DNA from: Durusdinium trenchii
Lineage: Eukaryota > Sar > Dinophyceae > Suessiales > Symbiodiniaceae
Length of the DNA stretch: 64,000 nucleotides
NCBI GenBank assembly: GCA_963970005.1
Contig: CAXAMN010022017.1
Span: forward strand, 579,826 to 643,825
Reading direction: 5' to 3'
Shown: in pieces, positions 54,701 through 64,000 of the stretch
Layout: every line of letters begins with the position of its first letter
How positions within the stretch are numbered: position 1 is the first letter of the stretch
Program-made: the position numbers and the translations under genes
Notes under the pieces: generated by a model
Databases searched by the model: none
What the model was told of the DNA's origin: nothing
The model's input: only the letters and a program-made list of their open reading frames with translations

Positions 54701-55241
54701 GTTTTGCAGACTTGTCCAGTAAGTGGGCTTGGATGGTGCCTTGCTGGGTTTTTTTGGTGACCTTGCCCGAGTTCACCAGTCAAGTGCCCGTGGCTCAGAA
54801 GCACCAGGGTCAACGAAACCTATCACCTGCACACTCACAGACTCCAAGGACTCCAAGTCCAAGCTGACTCAAGCACCACTACCAATCTCTCCCTCACCAT
54901 CCGAAACCTGTTCTTGCTGTTCTGCCCAGGCCAAGGAGTGGATGGTCTTCAGAACCAAAATCCATCCCCAAAACCACAGCGCCCTTCCCCGGCCACCGTT
55001 GGATCCCCAACAAATCGCCGAACCCCCAAAGGCCCCAAAGCCTTGCAGTGCCTGACCGACCAGGCCCACCGACCAGGCCGGCCTCGGCCATGCTGCGGCC
55101 ATACGGGTCGAACTTCGCGCCACCGGCGAAGAAGCCGGCGGTGAGGCTGTCCTTGTTCGACTCCGGTGCGGTCAGCGGTTCGGCCGCGGTGCGGGGCGGG
55201 TTGGGCGCGGTGGTCTTGAGGAAGGCGACCGTCTCAGCCAT
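48658..55241 (-). CDS. SGNH/GDSL-type hydrolase (lipase/esterase fold), most exons found
   Basis: Known role: SGNH hydrolases cleave esters with a Ser-Asp-His triad on a flavodoxin-like fold; substrate unknown. Seen: exons at 55074-55241, 54323-54452, 53752-53785, 52886-52954, 52113-52149, 51756-51811, 50874-50932, 50077-50120, 49268-49324 and 48658-48747. Block I is KDSLTAGFFAGG (nucleophile Ser), block III is MSGTNDLGRG (Gly and Asn of the oxyanion hole), and block V is EMDGLHF (Asp-x-x-His). CGHSGCTTAEML and AEPRVVASIDPQ also fit the family. The total is about 230 residues, normal for the family. Odd: the block I Gly before Asp-Ser is Lys. One short exon between 51.7 and 50.9 kb and some junctions are unresolved. 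Confidence 0.88.
49268..49324 (-). CDS. SGNH hydrolase exon with block V
   Basis: Reads ADASLWEMDGLHFAPRGSQ, 19 codons. DGLHF holds the catalytic Asp and His. The acceptor is CGCGCTGAG before GCC and the donor is GC (TCCCAG then GCGCAG). Confidence 0.92.
50077..50120 (-). CDS. SGNH hydrolase exon
   Basis: Reads WVPWFGAPPVGLG on the minus strand, matching the LVPF/LVPW segment between the DP motif and block V. The acceptor is GGCTTCAG. The donor is uncertain (GC or GA type). Confidence 0.65.
50874..50932 (-). CDS. SGNH hydrolase exon
   Basis: Reads LSARLGAEPRVVASIDPQ, the segment before the final block (family: AEPRVVAFVDP). The acceptor is CTCCGAG before G. The donor is GC, either right after CAG (50878) or four bases on. 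The exon that should precede it is not found. Confidence 0.8.
51538..51578. repeat. Short family C foldback
   Basis: TCATGGAAGTGGGCAT and ATGCCACTTCCATGA form an almost perfect hairpin separated by about 10 bases (GGCCCCTTGG). It looks like an internally deleted copy of the 52715-52801 element. Confidence 0.8.
51756..51811 (-). CDS. SGNH hydrolase exon
   Basis: Reads VCTMALAPAPAPGYCLAQ, the strand after the helix (family: VPTVALAVP). The acceptor is GGCCGCAG before GAG and the donor is GT (GCACAG then GTGGGG). Phase agrees exactly with 52113-52149. Confidence 0.88.
52113..52149 (-). CDS. SGNH hydrolase exon
   Basis: Reads DLVELHALCHRQ plus one base, the helix after block III (family: LHALCHRRG). 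The acceptor is CGTCGCCAG before GAC. The donor is GC (TCAAG then GCGGGA). The open base is completed by the next exon to give Gly. Confidence 0.88.
52715..52801. repeat. Family C foldback element, perfect 20-base arms
   Basis: Left arm GGAACTAACATGGAAGTGGA (52715-52734) is the exact reverse complement of 52782-52801. The centre contains ACCACCTGTTTG and CCAAGGGGCCATT. It sits in an intron of the SGNH hydrolase gene. Relatives: 51538-51578, 45856-45896 and 62394-62420. Confidence 0.92.
52886..52954 (-). CDS. SGNH hydrolase exon with block III
   Basis: Reads DLVIIMSGTNDLGRGTPLDV then IVE. GTND is the block III motif; the Asn helps form the oxyanion hole. The acceptor is GCGATTTCAG before GAC. 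The donor is GA (GTTGAG then GAGCGA). The exon may extend upstream by about 22 bases (AVHLRFQ) to meet the previous phase. Confidence 0.9.
53752..53785 (-). CDS. SGNH hydrolase candidate short exon
   Basis: Reads RSGWAWALTL with split codons at both ends, where the family has a helix of the type GxGLAxAL. The acceptor is GGGCAG before GAC. The donor is GA (CTCCG then GATGAT). Chosen because the phase meets exon 2. The plus strand is also open. Confidence 0.45.
54215..54295. repeat. Family A element in SGNH hydrolase intron 1-2 neighbourhood
   Basis: Begins TACCAGGACCTTCCAAAAGG and contains ATAGCCTCGGTCTGA followed by GGGGTGTCC, shared with 13093-13140. It lies just downstream (minus sense) of the exon at 54323-54452. 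Confidence 0.65.
54323..54452 (-). CDS. SGNH hydrolase exon 2
   Basis: Contains KVSVCGHSGCTTAEMLRSAE then SELVDVARCR, the block II region with its conserved Gly. The acceptor is AGTGCCAG before GCG; the start could be nearer the Val (GCGAAG before GTC). The donor is GC (CCGAG then GCGGGC). Confidence 0.82.
55074..55241 (-). CDS. SGNH hydrolase exon 1 (start codon, catalytic Ser)
   Basis: Starts MAETVAFLKTTAPNPPRTAA and contains NKDSLTAGFFAGGAKFDPYG then RSMAEAGL. ATG is at 55241-55239, just after a TTCCAG that could accept a spliced leader; an upstream in-frame Met adds nine residues (MVRSTSRAP) and is less likely. The donor is GT (GGCCTG then GTCGGT). Confidence 0.85.
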
Positions 55242-57042
55242 GGGTGCCCTGGAAGTCGAACGGACCATTGATTCAATAGCCTTTAGCCACGCAACCAAGT
55301 TGTTGTACTAGCAATTGTCGATAACCAGATCAACCATTTTACAAATGGTCGAACGGACTTCCAGCGGGGTGGAGAGAGGAAGCTGCGACTGAAGACAGCT
55401 GAAGGGCCTGAAGGGAGTGGAGAGTAGAGAGATGTTTTCCAGTTGTCCTCACCAAGACCGGGTAAAGGGTCTGGTGATAGGCCAAAGCAGGCAATAGAAA
55501 CCTGGTGTGGGGTGGGTGAAAGCTAACGTAGGTCTTTGTCAGTTGGCCCCTGATTATATATCTACCTTGAGTCTCCAATGACCCTTTTAAATTTGCCTTT
55601 CCAAGAAAAAGAGGTTTTTGAAAGAAAGCACTCTTTTTTGCATATGTCACGAAATGTTCCTTTTTTGTTTGTGCCCTGTCAGATCCTCCTTAGACAGTGT
55701 CCTGAGACCTTTTTTCGGCGTCCAAAAGGCGTCGTTAAGCGTCCGTGCCGGACGCGTCCGGATGAAGATTCACTCTGCACCTTTTTTTGAGTCCTCATCT
55801 CTAAAAACGCGTTTTTCGAGCAAAAACGCAAAAACGCAAAGTCTCCAAAAACAAAAACGCAGAAAAAAAAGGTCTTTGGAGACTCAAGGTATATAAATAA
55901 ATCTATATTGCATGCCTAAGCCCAATGGGTGGACCGTTTTGAAGTACAGCGACTTTGGAGGTAGCAACACCAATCCTCGGTCTGCCAGTCGGTGCCAAAT
56001 ATGTGGTTCACCCTCTCTGGTCCCAAGTGGGGCCTCACGGGCCCGAAAACAGCTATAGGCGAGGCATCCACTCTGCAGCGCTGAGAGCGCTTCGGCCTCC
56101 AACCATCCAAAAGCCGTTCCCAGACCGCTAGGGCGCCCCATGGCCTTCGTTGCTCCGGACCGACGCCTCCTACCCGGGGCCGAGGCGTCGCGAGCCGAAC
56201 GCTGCGACCCAAGGGACGCCATAGCAGAGGATCTTCCAGCGAGGCTTCTCACCTCGGGACGAGAACACGTGGCTGAGGCCGAAGGAAACCCGTCCGCGTC
56301 GATTGAGGGTGCGGTGGGGACCATGGTGAAACCCGTGGGTGGCTTTTGGAACTCATCCTGTGTGTGTGCGTGTGTGTTTGTGTGCCTATGCACATGTACC
56401 TAGGCCCCCAACAACCATGATTTTGATGACCTTTACTAAACAGCCATTGTTTTACTATAGAGGATTTACACGACAACACCAGGTCAACCATTATTGACAT
56501 GGTCGTGGAAGCCTAGGGTGTATATGTGCAATCATGTGTTCTATGACCACCTGGGCGTGTGGGCGGCATTCACGGCGGTGAAAACCACGGAGAGTCGGGT
56601 AGAGCTTCGAGTCGTCTCCACCCATCTCCCCAGCACATCTCCCATGTCTCATGTGCTGAGTGGATGTAGGTTGGGAGCTCTTGCTTTTGGTGTGTCCAGG
56701 CTTTGGGTGATGAAGCAGTAGTCGGACAAATGTCGCGGTGCATGGAAAACCGATCGACCCCCTCGCGGTGCTCGTCGCTGCAACCGGTAGGGCCCACACA
56801 GAAGGAGAAGTGGACGGGCATTTCACCCATCGCCTCTCCTTGGGGCACAGGCAGGCGTTAACAGCGAACACGTGGATCGGCAAGCAGAGTCATGCCCTTG
56901 TGGCAGTGCACTTGAATGATAGGGAGACCCCGCAGCCAATGGGTGGCTTGATCTATTTAAGTCTATTTCCCTTCATCCAGCGGGTCGGTGCCTGGGAGTT
57001 TTGCCTCTTGGAGCTACACACCCATGTGGTGCGGGACGAAAC
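55242..57042. other. Stretch between the helical gene and the SGNH hydrolase
   Basis: Should contain the 3' end of the right-hand gene and the promoter and leader of the hydrolase. A GC-rich patch at 56070-56330 is open on both strands (plus MAFVAPDRRLLPGAEASRAE, minus GTAFGWLEAEALSALQSG). Foldback words occur at 55322-55370 and 56400-56515. No gene is called. Confidence 0.4.
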
Positions 57043-57168
57043 CTTCCTATCTTCAGAGTGAACTTCCGTTGGGCCTCCTGGAGGAGGTCGAACGGAAGAA
57101 GCGCCACGAGGTCGACGGGAAAATCCGCCAATGACGAACATCGGCAAATCCCATCCCAGACGGACATC
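57043..57168 (-). CDS. Exon following 57560-57630
   Basis: Reads MSVWDGICRCSSLADFPVDL then VALLPFDLLQEAQRKFTLKI and G. The acceptor is GTCTTAGAG before G and the donor is GT (GGAAG then GTTTCG). The leading G completes the previous Arg codon. Confidence 0.55.
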
Positions 57169-60100
57169 CTCTAAGACGGACATCCGGCGTGGATTGAGGT
57201 ACAACTTGGAGATGTCCAGGTACTGTAGCAACCATCTCACTTTGGAGATGACCCAAATGATTCCAACTCCGGAAACATGTTGACCGACATACAAGAGTTT
57301 CAACGAGAGTCGACTGCCTCTCAGCTCCGACCATTCCAACTAAAAAAGAAACGAAAAATTACAAAAAATGAGCTTCTTGAGAACTGACTTCTCCACCAGT
57401 TGCTTCTCTACCCAGGTCTACCGCCCCCACCCAGGTCTACCGCGTCCGCGTCCACCACTTGGCCTCACAAACTCAGACTCAGAACCCCTATCGGCCCGCC
57501 GAGCCGCTCATTCGTGATCCTTCATCCTCCCAGGACTGGAACGTTGCCACTATCCCCACCTGAAGCCGTTGCTCCCAGCTGAATACAGCGCACGGCGGAC
57601 GGGTTTTCCGCGGAGGTGTGGTGGCTGGCGCTGGGCGGCGCTCAGCTCTGAGCAAGGTCAAAGATTTGAGTACCTGGACCTGGCCGCACCTGGCCCTTCC
57701 CCCACGCCATCTGGGAATTCACCCGACCTGGCTGCTTTTCCCTGTCCAAAACACCTCTCCTTGATCGTCCAGCACGATGGACTCCCGCGCCGGTGCTCCC
57801 TGGGAGCCTAGTCAGGTGATCCCAAAAAATAAAAGGAACTTGAAGACTTGGGCTGCCCAAAGATCGTCGAATTAGACTTCTAGGGTCCAGGGTGCTGTGT
57901 CGTTCGGGGAGGTCAACCAAATTTTCGAGCAATCCCATCAGTCCCAGAGTGGGTGGATTCCGCCATGTCCCCAGAGTGGTGCCCGAGAGTTCTCCAACCA
58001 CCAGGCAGAATCCAAAAGATCCGTGTTGAAACAACCAGAACACTTGGGTTTCTGTTGGGTGTTCTTCAAGCACAACGGTGCTTGGCCGACTTCTTTGGCA
58101 ACCCCTGGCGGTCCAGGCATCTGCATCCAGCCGGGTGACCAGGTTGATCGCCGGCACAGGCACCATGGGGTAGATGGCCTGGTGTTCCCATCGCTGTCCG
58201 TGATGGGGCAAAAAGTTGTTGCACACGTGTTCGACCGCTGAAATGGTAGGGTTCGTGCCACTGACTTTGGGCACCAAGTGGACGCCGCGGACGCCTGCTA
58301 CCGTCGTGTCCAGCCATTTCACTGCTTTCTCAGCCTGTCTGTGCTTCAGAGTGGAGCTGCTGTTTTGTACATGTTGAATCCAGCAATCCAGAAATCCCTG
58401 TAACACCCAAATGCGCCCACTGGGCTCTCGGAATTCCAGTCAAGAAGATTAACACATGCCAAGAAAAGGTTTGCTGATCCGGTGGCAACGCATGGGACAA
58501 AGAAGCACACGGTCACGAACCGGGTTCATTTCCCTTGCTTAATCTTCGGATCCGAGACCCCGAATCGATGCACGCACCACTGGAAATCTAGAAGCTGGTG
58601 GAATCACCTGGAATCATGACCCCCTGCGGCTATCCAGTTCTGTTGGTGGCAGGGTCCTATAGTCGCATCGCTCGCCGGATCCCGCTTCGACTCCGGAGGG
58701 CCCTGGGGACGGCTCCGCAACGGCGCGAACCGCTTCAGGCGCGGCCCAAACGTAAAAAGGGCAATCGCCGCAAGAGCCAAACAACCATCAGTGTTTGACT
58801 CAGGGTTTTGCACTTAGGGTATAACTATAATATATATTACCAGCACCCTCCAACAGGTCACCCAGATCAACAACTTTCAAAATGCTCCTGGACTTCCAGA
58901 TCTTCCAGCGCGCACCCCTTTCAGAACCCGCTCCCACTGATCCCCCGCCGAAACACCGGCAACTGACCGAGGAAACCGAGAGGCAAAGACCGGCACGTTC
59001 CAGCCCTGGTCGAACATCGGCACCTGACAGTCCGCGAGGCCCGTCCGCCAAGCAGTCTGCGAGGTCCGTTCACCCCGGAGAACCCGGGCCCATCTGGAAA
59101 GGGTGGTTTTCTTTCCGGCACGCTGCTGGGGGGGAAGTCCGTGGGTGGGCTGCCCATGCCGGGCACAGATTGGAAGCAGTCGATTTCTCCATGAACGTGC
59201 AAAAGCCATTGAAGTCCCACCCTTGAAGTGCCCAATTCATTGGCCTCACAGTGGTGGTGAGGCCTCCAAAAAGCCTATAGAAACTCTACCGTGTTCGGAG
59301 GAACGATCTTCAGGAAATCCAGATCAAATGTGTACCGAAAAAATGATCCACCCAGCTCTGGTGGTCCTTGGTCCAGCTGCGTCCCTTTTAAGGAACCCTC
59401 TCCGGAGACCAAAGATCACCAAAGATCACCGTAAGCGGGGCCTCAGCTAGGCCACCTCCCTAACACATCTGCTCTTGTCCTCCTCTTGTCCTCCTCTTGG
59501 CCGCGCCCCTGAACTCTGTCGCTCTCCCTCTGCATCCTCAGCTTCCCGACGGCCGCCGTCATGGCCACAAAGGAACCGCCCCACGGTCGGGCGTCACCAC
59601 GGCCGCTGTCGGCCCGAGCCCATGCTCGAAGCCACGCCCCCCCCCCGCTGGAGGCCGTAAATGTTTCGTGGAGGAACGGCGAGGCTGAGCGAAACGATCG
59701 AGCTAACGCAGCACCCCGCGGGGATGGAGAAGGAAAGAGATCTCAAAACCCTGCTGGCTTAACCTCTGGCGGTCTCTCTCCCAGGGTTCTTTCACCAACC
59801 CTGAGTTCGTGGTACTGACTGCCTGAGATCTCAAACAAAAATCCTTAAGTGGCCACATCTGGCCTGGTGTGGTCACCCTTTTCAAACCATGGACAGACCG
59901 GCCATCGGCCACAGCGTCCGTTGGTCCACCAACCTCCCCCCCCAGGTTGGTCCACACGAGAGGGTCATGTTGACAACTCTGCCACTGAAATCCCCGAATC
60001 CGAAGTGTGGCCGGAAGTGTTCGATGAATCTCATGCTGTTTTGGAACGACCGACAACACACGCGGTCGCCCCATTCTAGAAGACCCAATCAGAATCGAAT

Positions 60101-62990
60101 CGATGACTTCAGCCATGGTGGGGACCGCCATGGGGAACCCATGACCATCGATGTGTCGCCCATGACCGCCGTGGATGTGTCCACCCAAAGCCTTCTGCTC
60201 TGCTCCGTGCGTAGGCACGGCAGAATAAGAAGTGGACCCAACGGCCTGGGAGGAACGGAGCAGCCAGAGGTCGACAAATGACCTTCTGGGGGGGGTCGCG
60301 GGGTGCAAGTGATGGAGAAAATCCTCGAAGCCAAAGAGCTCGGCGGTTGAAATGTTGAAAGATGTTGAAAGGATGCCCACAACGGCTGCCGCACCCGAGC
60401 CGCAAAGCGTCCCTTTTGGATCTTGCCAGCGGTCAATTTTGCCGCGTGAACACTGCACACCATGTTGGGCACACACCGTGGTGGCCCAGTGCTGCAGTCG
60501 AGCGAGGAAGACCTACGGACAAACCTGCACCAAGAGTCACAAAGGGGTGGTGATGTTTAGTCCCATCCAGTGAGTGGATGTTCTGGGCACCGCTAGCCTC
60601 CGGCACCCCTTTGGAACTGCTGGTAGCACAAAACGATTTCTGACACGCCATGGAAATGTCAACCGATTGGCTGATCCGACTTCCAGTGTCCGCGTGACTT
60701 CCGTGACGTCGCCCCGTGTCCTACATTCTGAGGCCGTAACAAAAAACCGTAACACCTGGTCACTACACAGGAACACCCGATAACACCCGTGCCAATCCTC
60801 TTCTTCATACCGGTTACCACCCATACTATCTACTCACTCAGTCCCTCCTCCCCCTAGTTCGTTCGCCGCTCAGTCCGGCCGTTACAGCCGCTCACCCGGC
60901 CGAGCCGTTGTGCAGCGCAAAGACCCGTGCGATCTCCTTCATGGGGACGCCCCCCGCCTTGGCGGCGTTCCGCGCAGCCTGGCACGGTCGGGTCGACGAG
61001 GGGCTGCGAGGAATTGCAGGTCGCGGGTGGCAGGGCTGGTGAGGGAGGAATTGGAGTTGGATTACGTCATTGGTAGTATATAGAGGATCTCATCCGCGCC
61101 ATGCTTTGGAAGAAGCCATTGGTTTCTGGTGCTTTGGGGTCCAGGTGTGTTCTATAGACCCACCTGAGGTCAAGTTCGGTCAGGTCCCAGTTCAGGTCCC
61201 TCAACCCAGATCCATCCCAGTGCACCCGCCTTGATTTCAGCCACTTGCCCTCCGCGCGCCGCCACCGCCAGGGCCTCCAGCAGCTGCTCGTGTTCTCGCT
61301 CTGCCTCTTGCTTCGTCCTCAAGGCCGGTTGAGGCGATTCGAACACCGATTCGGCTCGAGTCCGGTTTAGGCTATCTAGGGACAGGGCGGCCCAGTAATA
61401 ACCCATCGGTCTTCCAACCACAAATGTTCACCCATCAACTCCTACAACGCCAGAATCTCACGAAAACCACCCGTGACGGTCTAAGACTGCCCGAAAACCC
61501 GCCCGTTCTGCCGAAAGAACTTGGCCCATTTCATATATTTTGATTGTCACATGCATGGGTAGCCTATCACATTCTATTTCCGCTCATTGTATTCTATGAA
61601 TTTGGATTTTTTTCCTCGTGTTGCAAACTCAGGAGTGGGGCGTTGATTGGGTCAAGCAAAACCTGCAGCAATAACCGGTTCGACCCGAGACGATACGGAC
61701 CAGGCTAAACCCAAGAAAGCTCGATTTGATGTGAGAAAGCCAGGATTCTGAGCAAGAATTGCATGTTTTGGAAAAGCCACTGGCATCTCCTCCCGCCACT
61801 CAATGCCGTGAAAAGAATGGTCCTCCGGAGTCATATTCTATAATGTCATGAATTCATGAGATAACCCAGTAGCCCGCAGAAATTTGCGAGCATGCATGTG
61901 GTCAACAGAAATCATGGAGCATGTAGCTGGCACACATGGTAGCATGTACACATGCGCAAGCGATGAAAGAAACCTAGCAGCCCCCCCAAGTCGCCAGCAG
62001 TCGTTGCCGTCTGACATCCTACCTCCCTAGCAAAACCCATTTTCCATGCCCTGCCCACCCCACCCACTGCTCAAAAAGACGGAAAACGCCCATCACAATG
62101 GTGGAGAGATCCGAATCCTCCACCGGTGCGTCACCAAGGGGCGTCACCAAGCGGGAGAGCGCCTCGGACATGGCCTGTTGCTCCTGGGCGGAATGTCTGG
62201 GCGATCACGAACCCCTGCCACAACAAGGAACGGAGACCCCGCCGCAAACTAACATGGAACCTTAGAATTGACCCGTGGTTTCGACCATTTTCCTCTACAA
62301 CCCGACGTGGTTTTCGGGGTCCATGTGGTCCTCTCGAGGGGAGTATCAGAAACTGGATTGGGCACAAAGTACTCTCCGAGGAAATTCATTCACATGGAAG
62401 TGGAGGTGCTGCACTCCACCTGTTTGGCCATCCGAAGAGGCCAGTTCTATTTAAGGAAAAAACATGTTCCAACATGGGATTCTTCAGCTACTGAACGCAG
62501 GTCGCCAGCCTTGCCTAGCTTGTCGACCCTCGAATGACAGCGCCCCTACCCCCAACCACTCCTGTGTGCCCCACATTCCGCATATCCAAAGCTACACCTC
62601 TTCCCCCATGGCTCGGGACCCGTCGCCCGCCTGCGCGAAGTCCTCGTGCTGCGCCTCCTCCACGCAGCGCCGGAGCTTCTCCTCGCGGCCTTCCGCCTGC
62701 GCCGCCGCAGCGCGCTGCAGCAGCTCCTTCCGTTGCGCCTCAGGGGCGGCGTGGAGACCCCAAATTGCTAAGACCTGTTTGGGCAATACGAAATAGACTT
62801 GAAATTTGAACCTACTAGCGATGGCGTCCAACCTAATAAGCTGGAATCGCTGGAGCCAACGAAACATGTCCAAAAATTGCTCTTCGAAGGATTCTCCGCG
62901 AATCCATCCGGTTGGCTACGCACCTCGCGCGTCTTCGACCGGCCTCGCGCTGTCGGAGCTCGCGCAGCAGCCGCTCGGCTTCCGAGATGT
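57043..62990 (-). CDS. Helical/coiled-coil protein of unknown function, at least 7 exons
   Basis: Minus-strand exons at 62924-62990, 62631-62738, 61230-61317, 60896-60978, 57728-57799, 57560-57630 and 57043-57168. The N-terminal half is charged helix (RLLRELRQREAGRRRA; EREHEQLLEALAVAARGG). The C-terminal part (VLDDQGEVFWTGKSSQ; ADFPVDLVALLPFDLLQEAQ) looks globular. Exons between 58 and 60.5 kb are probable but not fixed (for example FDQGWNVPVFASRF near 58975-59030). I do not recognise the family. Start and stop are not identified, and one or two genes are possible. Confidence 0.55.
57560..57630 (-). CDS. Exon following 57728-57799
   Basis: Reads RQPPHLRGKPVRRALYSAGS then NGF with a split Arg. 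The acceptor is GCCGCCCAG and the donor is GT (CTTCAG then GTGGGG). Confidence 0.65.
57728..57799 (-). CDS. Exon reading VLDDQGEVFWTG, same or neighbouring gene
   Basis: Reads GAPARESIVLDDQGEVFWTG then KSSQ, 24 codons, phase 0 to 0. The acceptor is GGCTCCCAG before GGA and the donor is GT (AGCCAG then GTCGGG). It joins in phase to 57560-57630. Confidence 0.7.
58800..60470 (-). other. Probable exon-bearing region, not resolved
   Basis: Candidate minus-strand exons read VPMFDQGWNVPVFASRFP near 58975-59030 (acceptor GACTGTCAG) and SFVAMTAAVGKLRMQRESDR near 59505-59575. Long open frames on both strands here (one of 257 codons on minus) have no recognisable domain. Confidence 0.35.
60896..60978 (-). 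CDS. Helical gene exon 4
   Basis: Reads AARNAAKAGGVPMKEIARVF then ALHNGSA. The acceptor is CGTGCCAG before GCT. The donor is a consensus GT (GCCGG then GTGAGC). High G+C in third positions. Confidence 0.75.
61230..61317 (-). CDS. Helical gene exon 3
   Basis: Reads TKQEAEREHEQLLEALAVAA then RGGQVAEIK. The acceptor is GGCCTTGAG before G and the donor is GC (ATCAAG then GCGGGT). Phase 0 out meets exon 4 exactly. Confidence 0.75.
62631..62738 (-). CDS. Helical gene exon 2
   Basis: Thirty-six codons reading AQRKELLQRAAAAQAEGREE then KLRRCVEEAQHEDFAQ. The acceptor is GCCCCTGAG before GCG and the donor is GC (GCGCAG then GCGGGC). The frame is open upstream to the AG at 62774, so a longer exon is possible. 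Confidence 0.75.
62924..62990 (-). CDS. Helical gene exon 1 of those seen
   Basis: Reads ISEAERLLRELRQREAGRRR then A, with split codons. The acceptor is GGCCCAG and the donor is GT (CGCGAG then GTGCGT). Strong heptad pattern. Confidence 0.7.
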
Positions 62991-63479
62991 CTGGGCCGCG
63001 AACGCCGGACCTGGTGGCTGACGGGGGCACCGGACCTGGGGTTCCCTCAACAACCACTGAGCGCAAAGACTTCTTTTTTTTCCGGTTAGCTCATAGTTTA
63101 CCATTGGCCGGTGCGTTTTGTTCTTCCTGTTGGCCGGTGCGCGATAAAGAACGTGAAGGCAGGCAGTTTCAAGATCCCCGTGTCAATTCTGGGTAGGGGG
63201 GTCCTGCCACAGATTTTATAGCTATAAAATGGTGAAGCCCACCAGCAAAGGGACATAAATTGGTGTGACCCCACCAAAGCTGAAATCCTATATTTTCACT
63301 AGACCCGACCTCCAAAACTTGACTCAATGACACTGAATGTACGCTCAACATGCTGCTCTCAGATGCCTGTTCAAAAAAACCAATCACTCTGCAAGGTGCA
63401 CGCCAACCCCATCCGACACCTGTCCTATGCAATGATTTGCTCCCACAACCCACCCAGCAAAGCAGACATAGAAGTGCTA

Positions 63480-64000
63480 AAGTCAAGCTTTAGGATGCTT
63501 TAGGTGCGCTTCCTGAAAGCCCTCCAGGACAGTTGCAGCATGCCACAGCACAGTTCCAGGATGTAGCAGGGCTCCCCAACAAGCATAATCCCAAACACAC
63601 ACTTTTATTGCATGTCCAGGGGTGGGGTCAACCCATTCTATAGGCCCACACCTGTGCCACACCTCTCCTATGAAATGCATTGCCCCCACCACCCGCCCAG
63701 CCAGCAAAGCACAAGTGCCACAATGAAGCCCAGGTGCCCTTCCTAGCAGCCTTGAAGGACAGGAGCAGCATGCCACAGCACAGTTCCAGGATGTAGCAGG
63801 NNNNNNNNNNGCATTGCCCCCACCACCCACCCAGCCAGCAAAGCACAAGTGCCACAAGTGCCACAATGAAGCCCAGGTGCCACAGCACAGTTCCAGGATG
63901 TAGCAGGGCTCCCCGACAAGGCAAATCCCAAAGACACACTTTATCACACGTTTATTGCATGTCCAGGGGTGGGGTTGAAGCTTAGGCCCACACTTCTCCT
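63480..64000. repeat. Direct-repeat array interrupted by an assembly gap
   Basis: The block TGCCACAGCACAGTTCCAGG recurs at 63541, 63771 and 63878; CCCACCCAGCCAGCAAAGCA-type sequence recurs at about 63695 and 63825; TTGCATGTCCAGGGGTGGGG recurs at about 63608 and 63955. Units are roughly 230-360 bases. No reliable coding sequence is present. Confidence 0.85.
63801..63810. other. Assembly gap (10 N)
   Basis: Ten undetermined bases inside the direct-repeat array. The true spacing and copy number here are unknown. Confidence 0.99.

Noticed and set aside
57642..58406. Minus-strand open frame of 254 codons
   Set aside because: Its right part covers the exon at 57728-57799 in a different, less convincing frame. 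The rest has no domain or splice logic.
59703..60476. Minus-strand open frame of 257 codons, the longest here
   Set aside because: It has no recognisable domain and mixed composition, and overlapping frames are open on both strands. Firm genes in this window are made of short exons, so length alone is not evidence.
1..64000. Bacterial operons, CRISPR arrays, tRNA or rRNA genes
   Set aside because: There are no continuous bacterial-size genes with ribosome binding sites, no regularly spaced repeat-spacer array and no recognisable tRNA cloverleaf or rRNA core. The split SPAG6 gene shows the DNA is eukaryotic.

Overview
This window is nuclear DNA of a eukaryote, most probably a dinoflagellate. 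Coding sequence is a few percent of the window. Genes are split into exons of 30 to 300 bases separated by introns mostly of 0.2 to 2 kb. Introns start with GT, GC or GA, and their AG acceptors are nearly always followed by G. That splice pattern is the known dinoflagellate signature. Long open frames are therefore misleading here, and I found genes by joining short exons whose reading phases agree. All genes I can support lie on the minus strand, head to tail.

Layout from left to right. At 729-9004 are the first 12 exons of SPAG6/PF16, the armadillo-repeat protein of the ciliary central pair. All 227 codons join in phase, and the gene runs off the left edge. From 9005 to about 21 kb there is mostly intergenic or intronic DNA with repeats, a pair of 80-base direct repeats and a few weak exon or plus-strand ORF candidates. 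At about 21.3-27.8 kb is a set of minus-strand exons that includes a cysteine/histidine zinc-finger exon joined in phase to both neighbours. At about 29.6-41.4 kb is a long coiled-coil protein gene with exons made of a repeated Glu-Glu-Ala-Arg-Leu-Ala unit. At 42-45 kb there are weaker exon candidates. At 48658-55241 is an SGNH/GDSL-type hydrolase gene with most of its exons, from an initiator ATG to a stop. At about 57.0-63.0 kb is another helical/coiled-coil gene of unknown function. The right end (63.5-64 kb) is a direct-repeat array with a 10-N gap.

The introns and spacers are rich in short elements with terminal inverted repeats, about 70-110 bases long, in at least four families. Several have perfect 19-20 base arms. 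One, at 32140-32207, is flanked by a 15-base direct repeat that includes a splice donor. This is the most interesting structure in the window: a mobile foldback (MITE- or introner-like) population living in introns. Exon calls rest on reading by eye, family knowledge and phase agreement. Transcript data were not available.
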